25,540 nucleotides of DNA, from the NCBI GenBank assembly GCA_937894565.1, contig CALBHK010000407.1, positions 1-25,540 on the forward strand, written 5' to 3'. Below, one piece after another: positions 16,574-23,048 of this stretch (positions are counted from its first letter, which is position 1; each line of letters opens with the position of its first letter). Source of the DNA: an uncultured Chlamydiae bacterium. Its GTDB lineage: Bacteria; Chlamydiota; Chlamydiia; Chlamydiales; CALBHK01. The translations under genes were made by a program, and so were the position numbers. The notes below the pieces were generated by a model that ran no database searches, was not told the DNA's origin, and worked only from the letters and a program-made list of their open reading frames with translations.

Positions 16574-16950
16574 CAAGAAGAACAAGATAGGCAGGATCGC
16601 CTTCGGCGGCAGGATAGGCATAATACCTATACATCAAAAGGTTTCTTCCCCTTTTTTTTAAATAAAGAAGGTGAAATTTTATACTTTATCTTATCTAGTG
16701 TTTAATTGCATAAATAAGTAGCCATATTTTTAGCGTATTTTTTTGTAAATTGCAAAAGCAGAAAACATGACATACATATTTGTAGGCTCGTTTTCTGTTT
16801 TTGCAAGATACGGAAAAAGCCGCAAAAATATGACTGCTTATTTATGCAATTAGATACTAGTATAATTATCCTGCCCATCTTATTCCTTCTTCTTGTCTTC
16901 TCTATTTGTGAGTTGGCTCGGGTGTGTATGCCTGTCTATCTTGTCATTCT
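16574..16950. repeat. GGCAGGAT repeat family, copy interrupted by another element
   Basis: Its left part contains GGCAGGATCGCCTTCGGCGG and a downstream AATAAAGAAGGTG...TTATCTTATCTAGTGT segment. Its right part contains ATAATTATCCTGCCCATCTT and a GTATGCCTGTCTATCTTGTC tail. Both parts match the copy at 22783-23030 in the same order, but here a 150-bp element splits them. No ORF of its own. Together with the inserted element and the CCGCAGAG copy it fills 16503-16969, where no gene is visible. Confidence 0.7.
16703..16852. mobile_element. MITE-like 150-bp inverted-repeat element
   Basis: The ends TAATTGCATAAATAAG (16703-16718) and their exact reverse complement (16837-16852) continue as imperfect arms to GCAAAAGCAGAAAAC (16752-16766) and GTTTTCTGTTTTTGC (16790-16804). 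It is flanked by CTAGTGT (16695-16701) and CTAGTAT (16857-16863), a likely 7-bp target duplication with one change. The uninterrupted relative at 22.9 kb has a single AAGTGT before AATTATC. It has no coding capacity, so it is probably non-autonomous. Confidence 0.7.
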
Positions 16951-16969
16951 TCTATTTTGTTTTTTAAAG

Positions 16970-18547
16970 TTATTTTGGTGCAAATTCGAAGAGAAAAATG
17001 AGTAGAGGAGTAGATTGTAGCCCATCTTTTGAGCGCACTTGAATTTTACGAAAAATAGCTTCCACAAAGGGTTTGCCATCGAATTCTACAGATTTTTCCA
17101 CGATTTTTTGAATAATAAGGGGATCTAAATCTTCGATTAAACTGCTGGAAATAAAGGCTAAGCGTTCATTTTTCTTAAGAGGATAAGTCTCTTGATTTAC
17201 TAAAAGATCTTTATCCAATCCGACCACTGTTGTTTTAGAAGCTATTTTATCTATTTTGCCATCTTCGTGCAGATGCCAAAGGGTCCCATCTCCGCATGAA
17301 AAAAAGTGATATTCATTCCAGTTAGGATCAATGAGCAGTAAGCTAATAGAAAATAACATTTGGATAGGGTTTTCCATGAGAATGGAGTTGATGAGCAGCA
17401 GCCATTCGGCGGGTGAACTTTTTAATTTTTCTTTGGTGGCAAGAAAAATGCCGCGCAAATGAGCTAAAAAAATTAATCCTTCGCTACCTGTTTCAGTGCA
17501 ATCAGTAGAGATAAAAAGAAGGTAATTATTTGGAAGTTCTAAAAAATCATAATGAATGCTTGTGGGGTGATGCGAGTGATGATCAAAAAAAGAAATTTTT
17601 ACGTTTTTCCACTTTTGAAATGGTAGGGGTTTCATTTTTTGTTCGATTTGGCGCAACGATTCTGTGAGTTCACCTAAGCGCTCTTGATGACCGCCTTGAC
17701 GGTCATCTTTAAGTGAATCAAGGTATTTAGAGATATCGGAGATGAAATCGACAATATCATGATAGCGATCTTCCGGTATATTCTGTAGACATTTGCTAAT
17801 AAGACTTTGCAAGCCCCTGGGTAGGAGGGAGATGTGAATTTTTCCTTGGCTTAGTTTGCCTGTGACAAGTTCATAGGCAATAATACCCAGAGAATAAATA
17901 TCGGAGGCAAAGGTGACTGTTTCGGGATTCTTTCTCTGTTCCGGGCTCATGTAAATAGGTGTTCCGATGACTTGAGGGGTAGGAAGAGGAAGTGCATCTA
18001 TTTCCTTAATATTATGTGCGACTCCAAAATCGATCAATTTGATTTTTCCCTCGTCATTGATCAGCACATTTTCTAATTTTAAATCGCGGTGAATGATGCC
18101 GTGGGTGTGCAAATGGCATAGAGCATAGCCAATTTCAAGAATGATTTCTAAAGAGCGTTTCAGGGTTAGGGATTGATAATTCAGATATTGCCTAAGAGAG
18201 ATACCTTGAACAAATTCCATAGCAATGTAAAGCCCTCCCTCCCACGTGTCTTGGCTATAGAGTTTAACGATATTAGGGTGGTTGGCCAGGCTGATAATTT
18301 TGGCTTCATTTAAAAATCGGCTCTTGAGATCCGGGCTATTTAAATATTGGGGCAACAGGGTTTTGATTGTGACTGGTTCTTTGGTTTCTGGATGCGTGCC
18401 CAAATAGAGATAGCTCATACCCCCTTTTTCTAAAAAACTTTCGATTTTAAAAGGGCCGATTTTGTCCGGGACAACGGGTGCTTGAGAATCTTTGAGTTTA
18501 GGAATGCCAGGAAGGGTACTGCGTTTATGAAATTCATGATTTGACAT
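16970..18547 (-). CDS. pkn5: Pkn5-type Ser/Thr protein kinase with C-terminal SpoIIE/PP2C-like domain
   Basis: A 525-residue protein. An Hanks-type kinase domain spans about residues 32-275, with Gly-rich loop LEKGGMSYLYLG, VAIK-type Lys62 (VTIK), catalytic HRDLKLEN (Asp155), DFG (Asp173), an SPEQ segment and SDIYSLGIIAYELVTGK, so it should be active. Residues about 318-523 follow the layout of SpoIIE/RsbU-type phosphatases: HYDFLELPNNYLLFISTDC, SLLLIDPNWNEYHFFSCGDG and KKNERLAFISSSLIE match the GDYYD, DVSGxG, AGH and DGLxE blocks, but metal Asp residues at the first and last blocks are replaced. The ATG at 18547 follows the sctQ stop by 8 bases; the longer frame from 18604 would overlap sctQ and is less likely. 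The order sctQ-pkn5 is as in the Chlamydia type III secretion cluster; sctC, expected next, is absent here. Confidence 0.88.
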   Translation of the reverse strand: MSNHEFHKRSTLPGIPKLKDSQAPVVPDKIGPFKIESFLEKGGMSYLYLGTHPETKEPVTIKTLLPQYLNSPDLKSRFLNEAKIISLANHPNIVKLYSQDTWEGGLYIAMEFVQGISLRQYLNYQSLTLKRSLEIILEIGYALCHLHTHGIIHRDLKLENVLINDEGKIKLIDFGVAHNIKEIDALPLPTPQVIGTPIYMSPEQRKNPETVTFASDIYSLGIIAYELVTGKLSQGKIHISLLPRGLQSLISKCLQNIPEDRYHDIVDFISDISKYLDSLKDDRQGGHQERLGELTESLRQIEQKMKPLPFQKWKNVKISFFDHHSHHPTSIHYDFLELPNNYLLFISTDCTETGSEGLIFLAHLRGIFLATKEKLKSSPAEWLLLINSILMENPIQMLFSISLLLIDPNWNEYHFFSCGDGTLWHLHEDGKIDKIASKTTVVGLDKDLLVNQETYPLKKNERLAFISSSLIEDLDPLIIQKIVEKSVEFDGKPFVEAIFRKIQVRSKDGLQSTPLLIFLFEFAPK

Positions 18548-18555
18548 CAGTTTGC

Positions 18556-19101
18556 CTAACCAATCTCCGTGATACGCACCCCTAAGGCATCCCCTATGCG
18601 GCATAGTTCACCTTTTCCGATGCAATTGCCGTTCATGACAAGATCAACTCCATCTTCGGGATGCACATCGAGTTCAAGTAAGTTACCGGCCTGAAGCTGC
18701 AGAAGTTTTTCAATTGTAATTTCAATTCTTCCCAGCTCTACAATAAGAGGAACCGGGATTTCTTCGATTTTTCCGGATGTGCCGCCGCTGAGTTTTTTAG
18801 AAGAAGCCACCGGGGCTTTTTTAATTTCATTTTTTGTACTATTTTCGATTTCCCCGTCTGATTCGGAGTCATCCTCTTCTGTTTCAGATTCATCTTCTTC
18901 TAGTTCAGATTCGTCCTCTTCTACCTCGGAATCTTCTTCTTCAGAATCTTCTTGCGTTTCAGAACCCTCTGACTCGGAATCTTCATCTACATCTGATTCT
19001 TCTGTTTTAAAATCATCTTCGTCTAAAGAGAAATCAAACTCCTCATCCGTCATTTCTTCATTAAGTTCTTCATCTTCTGTTTCATCATGATCTTGACTCA
19101 T
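18556..19101 (-). CDS. Putative internal-start short isoform SctQ-C
   Basis: Inside sctQ, ATG at 19101 (Met112) begins right after the first SpoA domain and is preceded by GAGGTGA with 8-base spacing. It would encode 181 residues: the acidic linker plus the C-terminal SpoA domain. Known SctQ homologues (YscQ, SpaO) make such a C-terminal fragment from an internal start, and it is needed to build the C-ring pods. Translation here is predicted only from the sequence. Confidence 0.55.
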   Translation of the reverse strand: MSQDHDETEDEELNEEMTDEEFDFSLDEDDFKTEESDVDEDSESEGSETQEDSEEEDSEVEEDESELEEDESETEEDDSESDGEIENSTKNEIKKAPVASSKKLSGGTSGKIEEIPVPLIVELGRIEITIEKLLQLQAGNLLELDVHPEDGVDLVMNGNCIGKGELCRIGDALGVRITEIG

Positions 19102-19434
19102 AGCTATTCTCACCTCGTGGTATTCATGCGATTGGGTTAATTTAATTTTTCCATTGGAAAGTTCGCCAATGAAGATAGGGGAGCCTCTATATGTGATTAA
19201 GACTCGACTGGTCTGATCAGCTCCTTTTAAACTGCACTGTTCAAGAAAGAGGAAATCTCCTTTTCGGACCTTTTTCCACTCGCGGATAGAAATAGGAGTG
19301 CGTCCTCCTTCGATTTGGATGATCACTCTTAGAGCACGTGCGCGTTGTTCCATATCGGGGCGTATGAGCTTTTTATCTGCATAGTGTTGTTTCCACGAGT
19401 GTCTGAATTCTTCAGAAATGACCAATCGGCCCAT
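18556..19434 (-). CDS. sctQ: Type III secretion C-ring protein SctQ/CdsQ, 5'-truncated
   Basis: A 292-residue FliN/FliM-related protein of the type III secretion sorting platform on the cytoplasmic side. Residues about 30-110 form the first SpoA domain (MEQRARALRVIIQIEGGRTP onward). Residues about 115-205 form a very acidic, Ser-rich linker. Residues about 222-292 form the C-terminal SpoA domain (IPVPLIVELGRIEITI, LELDVHPEDGVDLVMNG). Chlamydial CdsQ is about 370 residues, so an N-terminal domain of roughly 80 or more residues is missing. The ATG at 19434 has no Shine-Dalgarno. The frame stays open only 22 codons further, where it is antisense to the kinase gene and does not look like SctQ. 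It is followed by pkn5 as in Chlamydia. It may be a pseudogene, or yield only the internal short form from 19101. Confidence 0.85.
   Translation of the reverse strand: MGRLVISEEFRHSWKQHYADKKLIRPDMEQRARALRVIIQIEGGRTPISIREWKKVRKGDFLFLEQCSLKGADQTSRVLITYRGSPIFIGELSNGKIKLTQSHEYHEVRIAMSQDHDETEDEELNEEMTDEEFDFSLDEDDFKTEESDVDEDSESEGSETQEDSEEEDSEVEEDESELEEDESETEEDDSESDGEIENSTKNEIKKAPVASSKKLSGGTSGKIEEIPVPLIVELGRIEITIEKLLQLQAGNLLELDVHPEDGVDLVMNGNCIGKGELCRIGDALGVRITEIG
19110..19116 (-). promoter_or_regulatory. Strong internal Shine-Dalgarno for SctQ-C
   Basis: Reads GAGGTGA on the minus strand, a seven-base match to the anti-Shine-Dalgarno, 8 bases before the in-frame ATG at 19101. The annotated sctQ start at 19434 has no such site. 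Confidence 0.6.
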
Positions 19435-20917
19435 GAAGGTGTGTGTTTTAAAAGAAAAAGAGATATTTAATATTCTTTTCCAAGTGGCTTCTGCATTAGA
19501 CTATGCTCACCGTCAAAGACTCTATCATGGGGGGATAAAGCTCAATAACCTCTTGATTGGAGGAAGTGAAAGTGAGTGGGTGATCTATTTGAGTGATTTT
19601 GGCATCTCCAGAGTAGTGGGGATGGGAAATGTGCTGACGCGCACCTATCAAAATGTAGCTGAGGCGCATCAAATTTCTCTGGGAGCCGACAAATATATAG
19701 AGGCAGAGCCAGGTAAATTGCATCTGTTGCATCAATCTTTTCTACAAAACTACCTCTTTCTAGCTCCAGAGCAGAAATCGCACGAAGAGAGTGTCAGTTC
19801 GCCGGCAGACGTCTTTGCTTTTGGTACTTTAGCTTACTATCTGCTCTCTTTAAAATTTCCTCAGGGAGCTTTTCCTCTGCCTTCTCAATTTAGTCCAGAA
19901 CTTACCTTTCATTGGGATTTATTAATTAAACTGTGCTTGCATCCAGATCCCACTATTCGACCAAAAAGTTTATTGGAAATATTAGAGCGTATCCAGCATC
20001 CTCTTGTGGAGCAACTCCCTCTATTTAAATTAGAGACCCCGACGGTGTTATTTGAAAGTAAATCTTTGCGTCCTATTTTAAAGGCTCAGGAAATTCAACG
20101 CCCCGTTGTTGATCCTGATCCCACTGCTATTTTTAGACAAGATTCTCAGGTGAAGCAATATGTGCCTGAAGCTGAAGGTGAGAGAGCTTGCATCGATCCT
20201 TTGCCCACAGACATGGTTGTGATTCCTGGAGGAGAATTTGTGCGAGGCAGTAATGATGGCAATCGAGACGAAATGCCCCAGCATGAAGTGACGCTTAAAA
20301 GTTTTGCGTTGGACATTCATCCCGTGACTAATGAACAATTTGTTCGCTTTTTAGAGGCGATGGGGGGCACTAAAGATTCTAACCATCATGATATTATCCG
20401 TCTTAAAGATTCGCGCATTAAAAAGAGCGGAGGAAGATTTAATATTGAATCGGGCTACATCAAGCACCCTGTAGTAGGGGTGACTTGGTATGGAGCTGCC
20501 ACCTATGCCAAGTGGGTGGGTAAACGCTTGCCCACAGAAGCAGAGTGGGAAGTCGCTGCAAAAGGGGGGAATGAAGAGTGGCGTTATCCCTCAGGTGATG
20601 ATATTGAAAAAACGCAAGTAAACTTCTTTAGTTCTGATACCACGCCTGTAATGAGCTATCCGCCTAATTACTATGCCCTTTTTGATATGGCCGGTAATGT
20701 GTATGAGTGGTGTCAGGATTGGTATGAATATAATTACAATACTTCTTTACAAGAACCCCTAAATCCCAGAGGGCCTATGCAAGGGGTTTACAGAGTGCTG
20801 CGCGGTGGATGTTGGAAGAGTTTGAAAGAAGATCTGCGCTGTTCACGTCGCCATCGTAATAATCCGGGAGCTGTAAATGGGACTTATGGTTTTCGTTGCG
20901 CAGCGGATGTGGAGTAG
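19418..20917 (+). CDS. pkn1: Pkn1-like pseudokinase with FGE/sulfatase-modifying domain, N-terminally truncated
   Basis: A 499-residue protein. Residues 15-200 are only the C-lobe of a protein kinase. They begin at helix E (IFNILFQVASALDYAH), the catalytic loop reads YHGGIKLNNLL where HRDLKxxN is expected (Asp missing at 39), DFG is present (60-62), and LAPEQ and ADVFAFGTLAYYLLS follow. The N-lobe with Gly loop and Lys is absent. Residues about 265-499 are an FGE-sulfatase domain (VVIPGGEFVRGS, HPVVGVTWYGAATYAKWVG, LPTEAEWEVAAKGG, MAGNVYEWCQDW, RVLRGGCW, YGFRCA). The combination matches chlamydial Pkn1. FGE's paired active-site Cys are not at their usual spacing, so formylglycine formation is doubtful. 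Neither ATG (19418, 19433) has a Shine-Dalgarno, and upstream DNA is antisense sctQ. Hence it looks like a truncated, possibly nonfunctional copy. It is coupled to ispH, which starts 2 bases after its stop. Confidence 0.8.
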   Translation: MTNRPMKVCVLKEKEIFNILFQVASALDYAHRQRLYHGGIKLNNLLIGGSESEWVIYLSDFGISRVVGMGNVLTRTYQNVAEAHQISLGADKYIEAEPGKLHLLHQSFLQNYLFLAPEQKSHEESVSSPADVFAFGTLAYYLLSLKFPQGAFPLPSQFSPELTFHWDLLIKLCLHPDPTIRPKSLLEILERIQHPLVEQLPLFKLETPTVLFESKSLRPILKAQEIQRPVVDPDPTAIFRQDSQVKQYVPEAEGERACIDPLPTDMVVIPGGEFVRGSNDGNRDEMPQHEVTLKSFALDIHPVTNEQFVRFLEAMGGTKDSNHHDIIRLKDSRIKKSGGRFNIESGYIKHPVVGVTWYGAATYAKWVGKRLPTEAEWEVAAKGGNEEWRYPSGDDIEKTQVNFFSSDTTPVMSYPPNYYALFDMAGNVYEWCQDWYEYNYNTSLQEPLNPRGPMQGVYRVLRGGCWKSLKEDLRCSRRHRNNPGAVNGTYGFRCAADVE

Positions 20918-20919
20918 TC

Positions 20920-21834
20920 ATGCGATTATTATTGTCTAAGCCAAGAGGGTTTTGTGCAGGCGTTGTGCGTGCCATTGATACAGTTAAAGAGGCTATTGGC
21001 CGCTTTGGCACTCCCATTTATGTGAAGCATGAAATTGTGCATAATGCCCATGTGGTGAATGAATTAAAACATTTGGGTGCTATTTTTGTTGAAGATTTGG
21101 AAGAGGTTCCTCTTGGAGCGCGTCTTATTTATTCCGCTCACGGTGTCTCTCCTGCGGTACGGGCACAAGCTAAGCAAAGAAGTTTAATTGAAGTGGATGC
21201 CACCTGCGGTTTGGTGACAAGAGTGCATTCTGCGGTGATCCGCTATGCGCAAAGAGGGTATCACATTCTTCTCATTGGACATAAAAATCATGTAGAAATT
21301 ATCGGCACTGCAGGGGAAGCTCCTGATGTGACGACCATTGTAGAGTCTGTAGAAGATGTGGCTAAGCTTGATTTCAATCCTGATCAAAAACTCTTTTACA
21401 TTACACAAACTACATTAAGCTTAGATGATGTGAGTGGCATTGTAGAGGCTTTGAAAAAGAAATTTCCTCAAATAGAAACTCTGCCTAGTTCTTCTATTTG
21501 TTATGCAACAACCAATCGCCAAATGGCTTTAAAAGAGATCGTGCAAGAGGTGGATCTAGTCTTGGTGATCGGTGATCCGCAGAGTTCCAATTCTAATCGA
21601 TTAGTAGAGGTGGCGGTCAATCGGGGAGTCAAAGGACGCTTGATCAGTGATGAACAGGAGATAGAAGAAGATTTATTAGAAGGCGTGAGAGTGATTGGAA
21701 TGTCAGCTGGAGCTTCTACTCCCGATGAAGTGGTGCATCGCTGTATAGAAAAGCTGAAGAAAATGGGTGTTTCTGAAGTAGAAGAGATAGAGTTTGTTAA
21801 AGAAGAGGTCTACTTTCAGTTGCCGAAGATGTAG
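20920..21834 (+). CDS. ispH: 4-hydroxy-3-methylbut-2-enyl diphosphate reductase (IspH/LytB)
   Basis: Last enzyme of the MEP isoprenoid pathway; reduces HMBPP to IPP and DMAPP with a 4Fe-4S cluster. From the ATG at 20920 the 304-residue protein has cluster cysteines at 12 (GFCAGV), 96 (DATCGLV) and 194 (SICYATTNRQ), the catalytic Glu126 (HVEIIGT), and the AHG and SSNSNRL substrate-binding motifs. I prefer this start over the ATG at 20896 because the sequence then begins exactly at the family N-terminus and GGAG (20911-20914) lies 5 bases upstream, inside the end of the preceding gene. Its 3' end overlaps the convergent heptosyltransferase by 38 bases. Confidence 0.97.
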   Translation: MRLLLSKPRGFCAGVVRAIDTVKEAIGRFGTPIYVKHEIVHNAHVVNELKHLGAIFVEDLEEVPLGARLIYSAHGVSPAVRAQAKQRSLIEVDATCGLVTRVHSAVIRYAQRGYHILLIGHKNHVEIIGTAGEAPDVTTIVESVEDVAKLDFNPDQKLFYITQTTLSLDDVSGIVEALKKKFPQIETLPSSSICYATTNRQMALKEIVQEVDLVLVIGDPQSSNSNRLVEVAVNRGVKGRLISDEQEIEEDLLEGVRVIGMSAGASTPDEVVHRCIEKLKKMGVSEVEEIEFVKEEVYFQLPKM

Positions 21835-22765
21835 TTTTTAAACAAGCTCCAGTGCGGCATGTGCGTAATTTCGGGCAGCGTTTATCAAATTGGATGCCAT
21901 ACGGACACTGTCCTTGATAAGAAGTGTGCTGTTCACCCACAGGTGCATATTTATTCTTTGAAGAAGGTCCAAAAAATGAGAGTGTCGGGGTTCCAATGGA
22001 TGCTGCTAGATGAAGCGGCAGAGAGTCCATCCCCACTAAAAGTTTTGTATCCTGTAAAAGATTCTGAAGTTGAGGCAAAGATAATTTAGGTAACAGGGTT
22101 CCCCCTACTGTATCTATTAATCGTTGGCAGACCTCTTTTTCTTCCTTATTACCCCAAAGAAAAACGAATGGAGATGAAAAGGTAGCTAAAATCTCTTTTA
22201 ATTTTTCTTCTGAAAGACATTTGTTTGGCCATCGGCTTCCAGGTGCCACTACAATCGTATCTTTTAAGTTAAAGTCAGAAATAGAGTTGCTTTTGAGTTT
22301 GATTGTTGAAGGTGTAAAGAGTTCTTTATCATTAAAAAATTGCTGCACAATGGAGAGGTAATCATCGCGTATATTTTGATGGGGAGGTGGAGTGAATCTT
22401 TCTCTTGTTGCCAAAACATTCGGCCATTCAGCTGTATGAGAATAACTAAAGCCAATTTTTTTCTTTCCTTTTGCAAGTAAAGTTAAAAGTCCCGATTTGC
22501 AATTGCCCTGCAAGTCAATGATGAGATCATACTTTGTTTTTCTTAACTGCTGAACAGAAGAGAAAAACTTTTTTAGGGAAGAGTTTTTAAAGCCAAAACT
22601 AATGGTCTGATGAATATGGGGATGGCTCTCAACCAGCTCTTTACAGCGTTCATCCACAGCCCAATCAATGGAAACAGGGGCGTGTCTTTTCTGTAAATAA
22701 TCAATAACGGGATAGGTGTGGACAATATCGCCTAAAGCGGAGCATTTGACGATTAGAATTTTCAT
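21797..22765 (-). CDS. Lipopolysaccharide heptosyltransferase family protein (GT9)
   Basis: A 322-residue glycosyltransferase family 9 protein, the type that transfers heptose from ADP-heptose to the LPS inner core on the cytoplasmic face. It shows the family N-terminus ILIVKCSALGDIVHTYPVI, DLIIDLQGNCKSGLL, a sugar-nucleotide region APGSRWPNKCLSEEKL, the LVGMDSLPLHLAASIGTP segment and FFGPSS. A Cys-rich tail (RCPKLRTCRTGAC) resembles the end of WaaC/WaaF-type enzymes. AGGAGG (22769-22774) lies 3 bases before the ATG. Which heptose is added (WaaC or WaaF role) cannot be settled here. Classical Chlamydia LPS lacks heptose, so this gene suggests a heptose-containing core in this organism. Confidence 0.85.
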   Translation of the reverse strand: MKILIVKCSALGDIVHTYPVIDYLQKRHAPVSIDWAVDERCKELVESHPHIHQTISFGFKNSSLKKFFSSVQQLRKTKYDLIIDLQGNCKSGLLTLLAKGKKKIGFSYSHTAEWPNVLATRERFTPPPHQNIRDDYLSIVQQFFNDKELFTPSTIKLKSNSISDFNLKDTIVVAPGSRWPNKCLSEEKLKEILATFSSPFVFLWGNKEEKEVCQRLIDTVGGTLLPKLSLPQLQNLLQDTKLLVGMDSLPLHLAASIGTPTLSFFGPSSKNKYAPVGEQHTSYQGQCPYGIQFDKRCPKLRTCRTGACLKTTSSATESRPLL

Positions 22766-22782
22766 ATTCCTCCTAAAGAAAT

Positions 22783-23030
22783 AAAGAAGAATGACAGGAT
22801 GGGCAGGATCGGCTTCGCCGGCAGGATGGGCAGGATAATAATACTTGATAAGGTTAATCCCTCTTTTCTTTTTAAAATAAAGAAGGTTGGGGTGTTATAT
22901 TTTATCTTATCAAGTGTAATTATCTTGTCCATCCTGCCGGCGAAGCCGATCCTGCCCATCCTGTCATTCTTCTTTTCTCCGTATCTTGTAAGTTAGTTTG
23001 GGTTATATGCCTGCTCAGCCTGTTTTTCTT
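22783..23030. repeat. GGCAGGAT repeat family, intact copy with 47-bp perfect inverted repeat
   Basis: Exact inverted arms lie at 22783-22829 and 22929-22975, separated by 99 bases; each contains CAGGATCGGCTTCGCCGGCAGG. The spacer and tail match the interrupted copy at 16574-16950. Between the copies the small hairpin changes from CGCC-TTC-GGCG to CGGC-TTC-GCCG, a compensated pair swap. It fills the noncoding gap between mnmA and the heptosyltransferase; arms this size would make a strong hairpin in mRNA reading through either way. Confidence 0.85.
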
Positions 23031-23048
23031 TTTTTCTCGTCTTTGCAC

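Noticed and set aside
18779..19090. Ser-rich 103-codon ORF on the plus strand
   Set aside because: It is the antisense of the acidic linker of sctQ (GAA/GAT/TCN codons read as TCN runs), with no homology signal.
22762..22996. Two 65-codon ORFs on opposite strands both beginning MGRIGFAGRM
   Set aside because: They are produced by the perfect inverted repeat; identical starts on both strands reflect symmetry, not genes.
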